Part shown: positions 11,940 to 23,798 of the stretch, piece by piece
Layout of the letters: every line of letters begins with the position of its first letter
How positions within the stretch are numbered: position 1 is the first letter of the stretch
The notes under the pieces: model-generated
Database searches by the model: none
What the model saw: the letters and a program-made list of their open reading frames with translations, nothing else
What the model was told of the DNA's origin: nothing
Position numbers and translations under genes: made by a program
Assembly: GCA_013368315.1 (NCBI GenBank)
Contig: JAACJM010000031.1
Location: 310,001-374,000, forward strand
DNA: 64,000 nucleotides
Source of the DNA: Tetrapyrgos nigripes
Taxonomy: Eukaryota > Basidiomycota > Agaricomycetes > Agaricales > Campanellaceae
Direction of reading: 5' to 3'

Positions 11940-12659
11940 ATGGCTGGCTCATCTCAGTCTGCTCAATGTTCACACTGTGGCCAGCCGCAGGTCTTCTGTC
12001 AGTGCCCTCAATCTACACCAACGCGACATCCTCCCCCTCACTTACCTCCACCTGCGACACCTGCTACGCCTGCTTCTATCTCTCACGGCACCCCAAGAGC
12101 TTGAAGCTTGTGACAAGTAGAGAGTTGCGGAAGAGATAGAGAAGTACAAAAATCAGCCACTCGTGTGGAGCGGAAATCCCGATGACTTGAAGAAGTTTGA
12201 TTTATTGAAGTACTGTAGCAAGTACTGGCAGGTAGGTCAAACTTACTTTTTGCAGATGTGGCATTGGGACCCATCTCTCCTTAGGATCATCGAGACAAGT
12301 TCTCGCTCCTTTTCCGCATCGCACTCGATGTATTGCCTGCTCAGGCATCAGCAGTACCCTCTGAACGTGTATTCTCTTCCAGCAAAGAGACAGACACTTT
12401 ACGGCGGTCTTTGCTGGGCTCCAGCATGATTGAGGTGCTACAAATCCTTAAGGATGGTTATCGGAACGCACGGGTGTCTTTTACGGAAGGATTATTAGCT
12501 ACGGACGCTGAGTGTCTTGTTCCCGATGTTGATCCAGCTACTATAGATTACCTTCTAGCTCATAGTGAGATTTCCGAATTTTTTGATCTTCTAGATATCC
12601 CTCGCGCTACTCCCGAGGCCTTAATAGTTGATGATGACGATAATTTCTTTGCTACATAA
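11940..12659 (+). pseudogene. hAT-family transposase, internally deleted, C-terminal dimerisation domain retained
   Basis: The 3' part encodes the hAT C-terminal dimerisation region: a frame with VWSGNPDDLKKFDLL (from about 12163), an intron at 12232-12284 (GTAGGT...CTTAG, phase 0), then FRIALDVLPAQASAVPSERV and FSSSKETDTLRR, ending in an acidic tail at TAA 12657-12659. An in-frame TAG at 12118-12120 interrupts the frame just upstream. An ATG at 11940 starts a short Cys/Pro-rich frame (CSHCGQPQVFCQC) that resembles the beginning of such transposases. The BED finger and catalytic core (several hundred residues) are missing, so it cannot be autonomous. Confidence 0.75.
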
Positions 12660-13199
12660 TTGTTACGCTCTGTATAATATTTAGAACTTCTACTACTGAC
12701 TACAGTACTTTTGAGCTGGTATGACATGGGGGATTTAATGCTTTTTATCTTTTTTTCGAGAAATCACTCTGAATAAGGTCCCTTCATCTACCTGGATTCC
12801 TCGTTTAGCACCGTTTTTGGTCAAATTGCGAGGGCAACCTCAGGCTCGTAGACGTTGCCCGAGCGCTCACATCGGTTGCCGAAATGCCGCTTGGTGCGAA
12901 TCAAATCGAATCATTTTTACGATTTGGATATAATCGAGAGAGAGAGAGAGAAATTTATTACACGGCATGGTCCACGAGTTGAACGCCGGTTTCCGGGAGG
13001 CACACGCTTAGTAGCGTTCCCGGGACCGTAGGGCAGGCAAGGGACGAGCTGGCGGTTTCTACATCCGTCATAGATCCAGTCCCACCCTATGACCACCTTT
13101 GACTTCTATGTACAGGTGTAACTACCAAGTACGCTACGGACTATTACGGATTGGGTGAACGGTAGTCGGGGTGAACATATATTTTTAGGTTGTTCAAGA

Positions 13200-13310
13200 C
13201 TATTCTTAGCGGTAGGAAGTGGGATTTTGGGGGGATAGTACGTCTGCTCTTAGCGACAGGTTTGGGATTTTTTGGAATAGTACATCTGCTCTTAGCGGCA
13301 GGAAGTGGGT
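13200..13310. repeat. Imperfect 42-44 bp tandem repeat, about 2.6 copies
   Basis: Successive units start CTATTCTTAGCGG, CTGCTCTTAGCGAC and CTGCTCTTAGCGGC. Units end in GGATAGTACGT and GAATAGTACAT. No coding role is evident. Confidence 0.7.
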
Positions 13311-13713
13311 CTCGGAGCGGTTTGGCACCAGCAAATTGTGTAACGTCACGCGTCACGCGCGGAAATTTAGCAGAGGGCCTGAGCTCGTCGTTGACGGCGT
13401 CGGCGGGGGAAAATGAGCAGCGAGTGCGCTAAAACTTCGTAGGAACGTGGGTAGGGGGTAGGAGAGTAATATTTATGAGTTTGAAGAGGATTGAGATCCA
13501 AATGGGCTGGATGCGGTCGTCCTAGTTTGGATGACGCGCAGAGATGACATTTGACGTCGTCGCGTCTTAATGATAATGAATCGAAATCGAATCAGAATCG
13601 AATTGCGGCAACACTAGTTCAGCAAGTCTAGGCGCTGGCCAGGGCTTAGTCCATCAGCAAATAGGGTCATGTGCTGGCGGGCTTGTCGGGTTTTTCACGG
13701 CTTTTCCGCTTGT

Positions 13714-13922
13714 CACCTTGGGCGGCAATGCATATTTGGAAAGATCTCTTGGGCAAACATAAATGACGAATTTATGCTCGGTGCCGGAGCTATTCCATAT
13801 GGATACTCGGCCTCAAATCGGTCCCATATGGAGTAGACCCGGGCGAGCAAAAATGGCACTGAAAAACCCGAAATTTAAGTTTGCACAGAGATCTTTGGAA
13901 ATATGCAACGCCGCCTAAGGTG
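13714..13922. repeat. 209-bp foldback (imperfect inverted repeat)
   Basis: The arms pair over about 55 bp: CACCTTGGGCGGC...GCATATTTGG on the left against the reverse complement of CC-AAATATGC...GCCGCCTAAGGTG on the right. The centre contains two CCATATGGA motifs in inverted arrangement. It looks like a MITE or foldback relic; no target duplication was recognised. Confidence 0.65.
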
Positions 13923-14536
13923 TGTCGTGACGATTTTGCACTAAAAATGGTATTTCTCGGTGCGTCCCCTGCACTCACTATGTCAAGTTAGTACTTTCAA
14001 AAGGCTTCCTTACGATATAAAAAGATGTTTTGAAGAAAGGGGAGGTGGATTCATCGATTGCACAAAGCGCTGTGCTTGCCGAACTTTTGAGCTTGCGGGA
14101 AAATTGACGTGGCTGGTCGCTGGCAAGCTGGCGGTGGCCGCCAGCAACCTGCCGGTTTCCTGATGTCATACCCATCTCCAAGTTTTCCTTACTCCACCGA
14201 GGTCTCAATTGTATACAATTCTGGGCGAATCTTTCGTGGAAAAAAGACATTCCAAATCTACCCTCTGGTCCATGGCCATCGCGATGAATTTATGGCAATT
14301 GTGGCCTCGCTTGGGCTCGTCCTCGACCCTGCAAAACGAAACGCTACATATGTACAAAAACTATCCTTAGACTCGCGTGGGCCAGTGTCGTTAGCATGCC
14401 GTTCCACACGCATTTCCTTTTTGGCAAGTCGGAGATCGAAAAAGCTGCTCCCTTCAAGGTGCATGCCGCCGCATGCGCCACGAATGCGTTTCATCCAAAT
14501 CAAGGAAACACCATGCCGCTAGGTGATTACCGTGAC

Positions 14537-15950
14537 TACAGTCGGGGACAGCCAATCTCGACAATTTCCCGTGGGCCATATTTAGGGCAATTTTGGATTT
14601 TTTAGGGTACAATTTTATCGGATTCATAGGTAGAATAGCGAAATACGTTGAAAAAAGCATCTCCGAAGTTTTTCCCACGAGCGGCTAGGTACTGCCAATT
14701 TTTTGAGGGTTTTCAGCGGAGACTCATGGCTCATCCGACACCGAACTCAACATCTATTGACAGGTTACTCTATTAATCATTCAAAATAGCCTCAATACTA
14801 GTCATAGTGCGCTCAGAATGGTTTTTGACAGCCCATTCCGCAGCTCTCCCAGTAAGCCCACGCCTATACGCACTCATAAACTGCCACGCAAGATTGATGA
14901 AACGAGCCCTAATACTGAAAGAAATATAAGTTTCCTTTACTTGTTCAAGAAGCTGAGTGGTATCCCATCAGTCATCACCGTTAGAACCAAGATAGATTAT
15001 TCGGCGTGTATCTCGAATAATTTTCCCGTTCGCATCATGGAGGACAAGTCGACCATCAACTTGATTGATAAAATCTGATACATGAGACATGCGGCCTTTC
15101 CCTTTGGACCGCAAAAGGGATTGACCTTTCTCGAGCCTACAGAGTATATAATGAGCTTAGAGATCAGCGAAATAAAAAAATGAACCCCATGCTTGGGACT
15201 GAAAGTCATTCATATGAAAATACGACTCGTCATGAAATTGTGCAATAATCTCATCTTCAAACTCTTTCTCCTCCCAATTCTCTAACAGCAAGACCTGGAT
15301 CCTCTTCCCAGCTCTTCAGGTCCTCTGGCTCGAGTCCTCCACATAACCAAACCATCTTCCAACACCAGTCAACTCCTCTCGAATCCAACATTCGTCAAGA
15401 ACTTCATTTGATGCATCAGCGAGACTCGCGTGGCTTCGTGAAGTGTTCATTCCGTCTGATTTGCTGTCATTGGATGTCAACACTGGGTCTTCTGGCGAGT
15501 GAGGCGTGCAGGTATTATCTTTATGTTGGTTTCGAAGGCCTGTTGTGTTTTGTTTTCGTTTTGCGGGTGTTCCAGCCATGCTGGGTGGGTGCTGGGTGTC
15601 GCAGGGTGAAAAAACTCGAACCTTGGGGTACTATGTAGCCTACATGTTAGTTTCCTTATCTGTTTAGCAAAATTGACTGTTGAGATATCTGTTTTTTGAC
15701 GCTATTGTACTCAGATTTAGTAAAAGAGCATTTTCCGCATTATTCTCTATTTTTCCCGATTTTTTTAGCCGGTACTGCCAATTTTTGGGGTTAAAATATC
15801 AAAATTGACTTTGAAGAAAATCGGCTTGTTGAAATCTTTTCAGAATGTCCTAAATACGCTAAAAACACACTTTTCGTCCTTTCTCAGCTGCTCTTCGGTC
15901 CCCAATAATTCAGTCAAGAAAACTGTCGAGATTGGCTGTCCTCGACTGTA
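14537..15950 (-). mobile_element. Tc1/mariner-like TIR transposon, copy A, with TA target duplication
   Basis: Terminal inverted repeats start TA|CAGTCGGGGACAGCC at 14537 and end GGCTGTCCTCGACTG|TA at 15950. The repeats match for about 25 bp, and TA duplications flank a 1410-bp element. Two other loci (58225 and 59179) start with the same TA|CAGTCGCGGACAGTC end. A degenerate transposase lies inside on the minus strand. TA duplications and length fit the Tc1/mariner superfamily. Confidence 0.8.
14770..15579 (-). pseudogene. Degenerate DDE-type transposase of the Tc1-like element
   Basis: Minus-strand frames from about 15579 (MAGTPAKRKQNTTGL) downward: LDECWIREELTGVGRWFGYV, then a shifted frame with LLLENWEEKEFEDEI, and further down GRMSHVSDFINQVDGRLVL followed by RIIYLGSNGDDWWDTTQLLEQ. 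The order and the SDF...GSNGD-WWDT pattern are what I associate with fungal DDE transposases of this group. At least one stop and several frame changes are needed to read through, so the gene is dead. Confidence 0.6.
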
Positions 15951-16116
15951 GTGGACTGAAAGCACTACTATTACTAACAGAGATCTTGTATTGAAACTTA
16001 CGCATATATAGGCGGACAACTTGGTAGTCTTGACGTTAATAGTCTCCCTCTCCAATTTCAGCCCAAAGGCCGAGCTTGTGCGCCGCGAACGAACCTGGAA
16101 GCGCACCGTACGTGTC

Positions 16117-17944
16117 ATGGATGCCGTTCCTAATATGCACAAGTTACTTGGGTACGTACTACTACCGCTACGTCGGACGCTCGTGTGTTTATCTGTGACG
16201 CGTGCTCCTTGGAAACAGGGCACTAATCTTAGCAGCATGGTTGAATTTGATGTTATACGTGCTAGTGATTGACCAAGTGAGTAGCAATCAACGTTTAACA
16301 CTTTTCGGAATCTTGGGTTCTTGTTAGGCTTTGTACGACTACAATTACCGTCTCGAAGGCTGAAGCCTATCTTTGATTGTCGTAATAGGCTGTCCATTAC
16401 TTTCAACATTACCACAACGACAAGATTCTCGTCAGGATTGTCGTCTTGGCTGTCCTTGTCTGTGATACAGCCATTACAATAGGGGCATGCACCGACGCTT
16501 ACATCGTGAGTTGCGTGATAACATGCTACCGGAGTTCTGCCTGATTGTTGGATTTGGATAGAATGCTGTCACTTTTCAAGGTAGATAGACTGTCTCTATT
16601 TTGTCGAACCTCAATGCACAGTGAATCTGATGGACGGCGACGGCGCAGGAAACATACGTGCTCTACAAACACAACAATGGTAAGACTAATTTTATGAGAT
16701 CGCCATTTGGCAACAAGTTCTGAAGCTAACGTTCGGCGACTTCGCATGCAGGACTCGAAGCGTATGTCTAGCTTCCATTGGTATCTGTGCAGCGATTGTG
16801 CAGGCATTCATGTTGTATAGATATTGGCCCTTGTGAGTACTTATATTCGAAGTTCATCTGCGTTCCACTCTGTCTTACTATGAGATATCTGACTTATTTT
16901 TGATTGATTGAAGAACGCGAAGAAAAGTGGTGGTAACTGCTGTAGGAGTTATGATACTCCTTTCAGTAAGTCCGAGTCCTCTCTACCTCAGCTTAAGACT
17001 CAGAGTAGTTGCCACTGTGACTTGTTCCTCAATCAATCTTCAATCTTCCCATTCCGAACTCATACTTCTGGCTCTGGCACTGTGCGCATATATGTATAAA
17101 AGCTGGCGAGCACCCTGTATCTCACGGTAATCGTTTGCATCTCTTCCCAAGGCTCACGGACTCAATTTTTGCCTGCGGTGATGTAAGTACTTTCAGGTTC
17201 TGTGTGGTGTCTTGTACCTCACAAACTTATCCTGTTATCCCTTACGATAGTTTGTGGTTATCAACCGCAATGGTGGCGGACCTATTAATCGCCCTACTAC
17301 TGGTTCTGTATTATCGGTCGAGCGACCGTGACAGGACGCTCAAGTCTTCGCGCAAGTGAGTATCCTTGCCACTTGGGAATGCTGTTAATGAAAGAAATTT
17401 GAATTCATTCGTAGACTTGTCCGCCGTCTAGTGGCTCTCGCACTCAAAACTGGCTCTTTCACCGCTCTGACTGCGGTGGCGGCTCTCGTATCGTTTGCGG
17501 CTGATGTTCAGAGTAATGGTATGTCTGATTGCCTTGACTCTTGATTTCAACTTTTCCTTTTCCATTGGCATCGCTCATTTGGGCTTATCATATTTTTCCA
17601 TCGTAAACGCAACTCGAATATACCGGAAAGTCCTCGTAATATTCACCTACTGCATCGGTAGCATCTATTCCTTAACGCTCTTATACAACCTGAACATTCG
17701 TCAAAAGCTCATCGCCAATTGCAAGATCACCGCAGATGTTCGGAGTAGTCGTATAGCTGATTTGGTGAAGAGTCATCGAAGTCAGAGGCAGAATCTGACG
17801 TGTACGATGGCGGGATCGATAGGGGTAGCGAACAGCTTGCAAGTGAAGTCCACAAGGGACTTCAACGTCGGCGTCGGTGTTGATGTCGATGTCCCGAATC
17901 GGAATCGAAATTGGGATTTGACGGGTACAGAGGTGACGAGGTAG
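16117..17944 (+). CDS. Seven-helix membrane protein of DUF6534 type, paralogue 1, 11 exons
   Basis: Basidiomycete-specific 7-TM family of unknown function; receptor-like topology is the usual description. Exons: 16117-16151, 16219-16276, 16389-16505, 16562-16580 (a 19-nt micro-exon), 16649-16679, 16752-16832, 16914-16965, 17103-17182, 17251-17355, 17415-17518, 17631-17944. They join in phase to 996 nt, 331 aa. Hydrophobic helices in order: ALILAAWLNLMLYVLVI; ILVRIVVLAVLVCDTAI; VCLASIGICAAIVQAFML; VVVTAVGVMILLSLAST; LWLSTAMVADLLIALLLVLY; GSFTALTAVAALVSFAA; VIFTYCIGSIYSLTLLYNLN. The last two, with ALKTGSFTALTAV and IYSLTLLYNLN, are the DUF6534 signature region. The tail is polar. It faces paralogue 2 tail-to-tail. 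A CATATATAG motif lies about 110 bp upstream. Confidence 0.85.
16562..16580 (+). other. 19-nt micro-exon (exon 4) of DUF6534 paralogue 1
   Basis: AATGCTGTCACTTTTCAAG between a GATAG acceptor and a GTAGAT donor; encodes NAVTFQ plus the first base of Gly. The equivalent micro-exon is at 20333-20351 (minus), 27138-27156 (plus), 36922-36940 (minus) and 56945-56963 (minus), always 19 nt and in the same phase. Confidence 0.8.
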
Positions 17945-18300
17945 CAGAGACATGGAGGAGGAGGAGGAGGGCAAACACACTGGTACCTGGACCTGTACCA
18001 GACTAGCGTTCTTACTAGCAGATAGCACATAGGGAAACATTAACTGGCTAAGAGTTTTGGTGGACAGTAAAGTATTGATTTTTTAATGCACTCACACTCA
18101 CTTACCACTTATACTGGGAAGCACTCAACCTGGAGGAACATTGCTTACAATGTTAACAACATTTCAACATCATTTCAACGTAGGAGTGGTCACTGGTCAT
18201 CGACTCATCGTGGGGTGGGTATCTGCATGCGCAGGTTTTGGGTTTGGCGTTGGTTGGTCATGACTGTGGCTAGCCTACTAATATGTAAGTGACTACGTCA

Positions 18301-18680
18301 CTGGGGAAAGGTGCCACTGCTTCGCATGGCAAATTACGAGGCCCATTGTATAAGTAAGTAATACTGTAAAATTGACTAAAAAAAATTAGATAGAGCTTAA
18401 TATCTTCTGTAATGACATCTTGAACGTTGGGTGGAGGAGCCCATAGTGGTTCAGAGAGGGGCAGTTGGACTTGCGACGGCTGCTGAGGGAAAATAAATAC
18501 GCCTGAAGCTCGTCGTGGTTGGTGGGCGGCAAGGCAGAAATGAGCTATGACGTATCGAGCGTCAGTTCGGGTACTTCGGAGCGCTGTGGTGGCGTGTAAA
18601 AGTTAGAACCCGTGAGAACCTTTGCTACTCAATTGAGGGGTCGACATAAGTTAACTCGGCCTAAAGGGCCTCGTAATTCA
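18301..18680. repeat. Dispersed repeat with TTACGAGGCCC ends
   Basis: TTACGAGGCCC (18334-18344) and its inverse GGGCCTCGTAA (18666-18676) bracket about 340 bp. The adjacent GCCACTGCTTCGCATGGCAA recurs in inverse orientation at 61570-61600, and GGCCTCGTAA-type ends recur at 37945, 59066 and (as TTACGAGGCC) 34694. It is probably a non-autonomous TIR element family; target duplications were not clear. Confidence 0.5.
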
Positions 18681-18982
18681 GTGAACGCCTCGTCCTACAA
18701 ACTGACTGATATCTGACCCTGTGGCATGGCATGGTACATCATATGTTGGCTGAATGTTTCATGTACGTACAAAGGTGACGGAAAGGGGGAAGGCGAGGAG
18801 CACATGTTAGGAGCACATTTAAGTTGAACAGAACGGTAAAAAATCGTGTCAACGTACCAGCCATATAATTCAACATGTACATGTGTTTCCTCAGACTCCA
18901 CGAACTGATCTTACCCTCAGGCTTGCCCCGTTTCATTGAAGCTAGTACTACGGTAAGTGAGTGTGAGCGCCTTAAAGAATTA

Positions 18983-20782
18983 TCACTTTACCGTCTGGAG
19001 CCAAGTTTCTCTGCTCCTAGTAATGCCAGTCTCGTCAGGTCTGTCCGCAGCTGTTCCAAGGCTCTGTGACCTCGGTTCCCGATCCCGATTCCGATTCGGG
19101 ACGTCGTTCAAGTTGTCCACCATCGTACGCGTATGACTGTTCAAATCAGGTATAAGGCTACTCCAAACATCGGCACGATTCATGATCAGTGTTTGACGAA
19201 TGTTCAGGTTGTATAAGAGTGTCAATGAGTAGATACGGCCGATACAATAGGTGAATATTAAGGCGACTTTTTAGTTGAGTCGATTCCAGGAGAGGGGGTT
19301 GAGTTGGGATCGAGTTGGTGGGGTTTGTGTTTGGGTTTATGCCAAGGTTCAAATGCGGGGGTATACGATGCAAAAGGAAAAAAATAAGCATAGATGTGCC
19401 AATGGAATCAAAATTATGTGTTAAGGACATACCATTACTCTGAACATCAGTCGCAAAAGTTATAAGAGCTGCCACTGCAGTCAGAGCGGTGAAAGAGCCA
19501 GTTTTGAGCGCGAGAGCTACTAGACGGCGAACGAGTTTATTGAAGAATGATGAATTCAATCGCAACTTCAAATTGCAAGCGGAAATGGAACTCACTCCCT
19601 CGAAGACTTCAGCGCAATGTGACGGTCGGTCGACTGACGATAATACAAGACCAACAATAGGGTTATTGACAGGTCCGCCGCTACCGCGGCTGATAACCAC
19701 AAACTGTACATGATATAGGTAGACAGGCGATAACGGGGTATGTGAGCTACGTGGCACCGCACAATGAGTTTGAAGAACGTAGACGTACATCGCCCAAAGC
19801 AAGCTATGGCTCCGTGAGCATTGAGGACAGCTAGAAATGGTTATGCTGAGATACAAGGTACTTGCGAGCTTTATGCCAATGATATAATGATCCATAGTAA
19901 AGAAGATATTGGCATTATGATCAAGGACCGCTCAAACTTCTGAAGCTTGAGGAGAGACTTACTGACAAGAGTATCACAAGTCCTACGGCACTTATCACCC
20001 CATTTCTTCGCGTTCTTCAAGTTCAAGTTATGAATCAAAAAAAAATACGTCAGATATTGAAGACAGACAGAGTTGCAACATACTTACAAGGACCAATATC
20101 TGTACAACATGAATGCTTGCACAACCGCTGCAGAGATACCACTGGAAGCCAAGTATAGGCTTCTAGGCCTGCATGCCACGCAGTCCGAGTCAAAGGTCAA
20201 CTTGACAAGTTGTTGAATGGTGTTTCATAAAATCAGTCTTACCATGTTCGCGTTTGCAAAGCACTTATGTTTCCTGCGCCATCGCACCTATCAGACTCAT
20301 ACGTCGGACATAACAGACTCAGGTCTACTTACCTTGAAAGGTGACAGCATTCTAAGTATCCAAATCCAACAATCAGGAAGAACCCTAGTAGCATTTTACA
20401 GCGCAACTCACAATATAAGTGTCGACGCATGCCGCGATTGTCGTAGCCGTATCGCAGACAAGGGTAGCCAAGACAGCGATCCTGAAGAGGATCTTGTCGG
20501 TGTGGTAATGCTGAAAGTAGTAGAGAGCCTTTTACGACGATCAAAGATAGGCTTCAGCGTTCGAAACGTACGTAGTTGTACGGAGCCCCAGAATTCTGAA
20601 AACTGTTAAACGTTGAACTGTTACTCACTCGGTCAATCACTAGCACGTATAGCATCAAATTTAACCATGTTGCCACGAGTGTTGTCCTGTTTCCGATGAG
20701 CATGGGTCAGAGATGAAGATACGAGCATCCAACGTAGTAACACGTACCCAAGTACCTTGTGCAGATTAGGAGTGAGATCCAT
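18983..20782 (-). pseudogene. DUF6534-type seven-helix protein, paralogue 2, with a lost splice acceptor
   Basis: Same 11-exon plan as paralogue 1 on the minus strand: start MDLTPNLHKVLG at 20782, exon 3 ALYYFQHYHTDKILFRIAVL, micro-exon 20333-20351, then RSLYLASSGISAAVV, LASTLYLSITISSC, LWLSAAVAADLSITLLL, ALKTGSFTALTAVAALI and IFTYCIGRIYSLTLLYNLN, ending TAA/TAG at 18983. Every exon is open. The acceptor before the exon for LVRRLVALALKTG reads AA (complement of 19537-19538) where paralogues 1, 3, 4 and 5 have AG. The next AG would shift the frame. It is therefore probably non-functional unless a distant acceptor is used. Confidence 0.75.
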
Positions 20783-20959
20783 GGCACGTACGGTGCTTTT
20801 CCAGGCTTCGTTTGCAGCCCTCAGGCTCGGCCTTTCTGCTGGAATCGGAAAGGGAGTATATGTAGAGGGAGAATAGTAGAGTCAACTTGAAGGCGAGCAA
20901 GTTATAAGTAACGTATCAATAGAAGATCTCTGTTAGTAACGCTTTCAATCCGCTTTGAA

Positions 20960-21500
20960 TAAATAGTGTCAACGGTGCCCCATACCCAGCAGAATGATGT
21001 TTCCCTTATTTGGATGGGTTTAAAGGGGACCGTCCGCTTTAGCAGCGCATGTCATCTTCACCAGAGACTGATTCGGAATATTAATTGTTTTGGTGAAGGG
21101 AGCACTTTTGGCAGCAGGTGCCAGCTAGTAACATCCCTTGCAGGGACCTAAGTGATTCAGTGCTTTCCATTCCAGAATATACCAGTGTATATAAACATAG
21201 TGCTGGATGCACTAAAATCTCATTCGTCCCCCCATGACGTGTATAACTCGACGCTACTATGCCATAACGCAGGAAGACCCATGGCCAAGTCGTGCACAAA
21301 ATTAAGTACGACCAGACTGAGGCTGACTCTGGGCAGACGGGGGGAATGTACCTTGCATGTTACCAAAATGAAAGACGACGAGGCCAGCTGAAAATAAATG
21401 ACCTGATCTCGGGATATGTACATATGTACATAATATTTCTCCAGCGTTTCGTTCTTTTGCAGGGTCGAGAACGGCGAGGCCCCATGTAGACTTGGTCACC
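20960..21500. repeat. Duplicated upstream block of DUF6534 paralogue 2
   Basis: About 530 bp that realign with 57595-58080 upstream of paralogue 5. Shared runs include GGGAGCAC-CTTG-GGCAGGTGC, CAGGGACCTAAG-GATTCAGTG and ACCAGACTGAGGCTGACTCT. The two genes were therefore copied with their 5' flanks. No coding potential seen. Confidence 0.75.
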
Positions 21501-21907
21501 TTTTTCCACTAAAGGTTCACAGCTACGCCGAGGTGTATACAATTAAGACCTCGAGGGGTACGCTGAAAGACAAAACTGTCACTATAGGGGGAACTTGGAA
21601 GATGAATTGGGTATGACTTGGCCCTGGCCAGTGCTAAGCCTTGCTAGCCCACATTTCGCGAGAATACATACTACATAGTAGTAGAGACTCGGGAGGTACA
21701 TGCACTAAACTGAGATCAAAAGCGCCCATGGGCCAGATTCTTTTTGAACCTGGGCCTTAAAGGGTTCAACCAGATAGTCGGCCCCTCCGAGTCGGTGCGA
21801 ATCCGGATCCGAGATGGTGAACATGAATAATCCATGCTACATACTTTAAACTAGGCTCGGTTCCATCCGTTCTGTTTCGAACTCCGCCGGTCGTTCGTCA
21901 GAACGGC

Positions 21908-22296
21908 TGGCATTTTTGGGCGTCGTTTTGGGAGCTTGGCGTGTGAGTTTGATACTATATCAACATGGTTCTAATAACAAGCTCCATTACGCTCTCTTCA
22001 TCCCTATTGATACTCTTTTAGTGCCAACTTTGTCAAAAAATTCGTCAAATTTTTTGACAAAGTTGGCAGGTAAAGTCTAAATATTGTAGCTCGGAAATGG
22101 CACCACCAGCCATTTTATTTGTGAGTATGGAGCAGCATGATAATATAACTAACACTTTGAAGCAGTCCTTTTTCCAACGCAAACAAATATCGGCATCTGT
22201 AGCGCGTTCGCTGCTTCCTGGACTGCAGAGACAACAAAAATTTTTACGAGTTCAACTTCACACGCCAAGCTCCCAAAACGACGCCCGAAAATACCA
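21908..22296. repeat. 389-bp inverted-repeat element with 43-bp arms
   Basis: The left arm 21908-21950 (TGGCATTTTTGGGCGTCGTT...) pairs with the right arm 22254-22296 with about 39 of 43 matches. A perfect shorter hairpin lies at the centre (22022-22068). MITE-like; no clear target duplication. Confidence 0.7.
22022..22068. repeat. Perfect 21-bp inverted repeat with 5-nt loop
   Basis: TGCCAACTTTGTCAAAAAAT T and its exact complement are separated by CGTCA. Both arms contain TTTGACAAAGTTGG or its inverse. Sits inside the larger inverted repeat 21908-22296. Confidence 0.9.
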
Positions 22297-23211
22297 GTCT
22301 GTAGGGATCACTGGCCCCATTCAAAGTCCGCCAGGCCACGTGAGATTACCGACAGACTGGCTCGCGAGTCTAACTTGAAACTTGAAACACAGTCAAGAGG
22401 ATAATCATATGAGAGAGCTAGCCAAGCAAGATTGGACTGGGACTCCAGCCGGACTGCAGCTCATAGGACTAACGACAAAGTCAAAAAATCCGTTCTTGGT
22501 AGCTCAGTGGAGGGGCAGAGTGATGAAGCTGTTGGAGCGGTTCGAGGATGGGGATAGGAAAGGAAAAGACCGTCTGAAGGACCGCGGTGAAGGCTACTTG
22601 AAGGAAGCGTTGAGTTTGTCTAGCGTTGCTTGGCAGCGTCCTGTCTGTCGGAGCCTGGTGATCCGTGAGACTCGGACCTGGGTCCCGACGTGTCTATTGA
22701 TTCTTCTCTGCCATCTCGCTCCAAGTAGCTACTTTCTGTCTCGTCGAGCTCCTACACATTGTTACCGTACTAGACAGTTCATCCCGATACATGGTATATC
22801 GATCCGTAAGACTACCCTAAGTACACCTAAGAAATTACGCTGTCCCGAGAAGTAATTTTAAGTCAAGTGGAGACAAGTCGATAATAGGGAATTTGAAATA
22901 CATATGTCGAGTCATCGACACGGCCTCGGTATGTACATGCACGATTTTCGTCTGACGGGACGGTCGAGAAGTACTTATGTCCGAATTGTGGAGATATGTG
23001 GGGTAGTAGATGTGTGGGGTTATGGTGACTCCCAGGCTCTCCCAGGTCAAGGCATGAGTAAAATTTTGGTAAAATTCGAATACGAGAAAAATGAAAAATG
23101 ATCAATTGAACCATGTATCTACTCACAAAGTGCTCGAGAGGGCACGACAGACGAGACCGGATGACATAAGATGAGATGAGATGAGATGAAGACGAAAGAA
23201 AGGACTAACGA

Positions 23212-23231
23212 CTTGACGCGTACGCGTCAAG
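23212..23231. repeat. 20-bp perfect palindrome
   Basis: CTTGACGCGTACGCGTCAAG reads identically on both strands. The matching position in the right arm (about 42875-42895) is no longer symmetric. Confidence 0.85.
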
Positions 23232-23732
23232 CCAGAACACGTACTAATACGGCGAGTCTACTAACTTGTTGGGGAGGGAGAAAGTTGGAAGTTTCTGCAG
23301 GAAGAACTATATCTAGGAGCCTTGCATATACGGCCTCCGTACTGACTACATAGTTGGTACTAAGTAATTACACGAAGAGTGTCAAGACGTATCGTTAGTC
23401 TGCATAGCTCGAGACTAAGGTACTACTTGGTGAGACGGCGGCCGTTCAGTCGTTTTGACTAATTAATAATTACGTACTAGACGATCTGCAGTAGAATTGC
23501 TAATCTCCTCTTGCTTGTCAGCAGGACAGTCATTTCAGGTGAGTAAATCTACGTTGATGACTCTTCTGACAGGTATCAACAAAATATACAAAGTACAGAG
23601 TGGGTAAGATAATTTGTAGAGGTATACTTTCGGCCCGTTGCCTCGCTGGAGTTTAACCTGTACAAGTGATTATTAATATCAAGACCGTCCTTACGCAACT
23701 CCGTTGACGAGAGCTTAGTTTATTTTGCAGAG

Positions 23733-23741
23733 GTATATAAA
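23733..23741 (+). promoter_or_regulatory. TATA box of the AMID-like gene (left copy)
   Basis: TATATAAAT about 60 bp before the start codon at 23799. The same box stands at the matching place before the right copy (42332-42339, minus strand), so it was duplicated with the gene and retained. Confidence 0.65.
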
Positions 23742-23798
23742 TGAGACCCGTTCCCCGTCCTCCATCCATCCAACCCACAGCCCAACTCAACATTCACA

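Larger units (their letters stand above)
12660..14536. other. Gene-poor repeat-rich stretch
   Basis: No gene recognised. Contains a (GA)n tract (about 12936-12950), a 44-bp imperfect tandem repeat (13200-13310) and a foldback (13714-13922), listed separately. Confidence 0.4.

Noticed and set aside
11500..13000. Search for TIRs and an 8-bp duplication around the hAT remnant
   Set aside because: No convincing inverted ends found on the two sides, so element boundaries are not claimed.
18086..18292. 68-codon frame downstream of DUF6534 paralogue 1
   Set aside because: Lies in non-coding 3' flank and a repeat; no counterpart beside the other paralogues.
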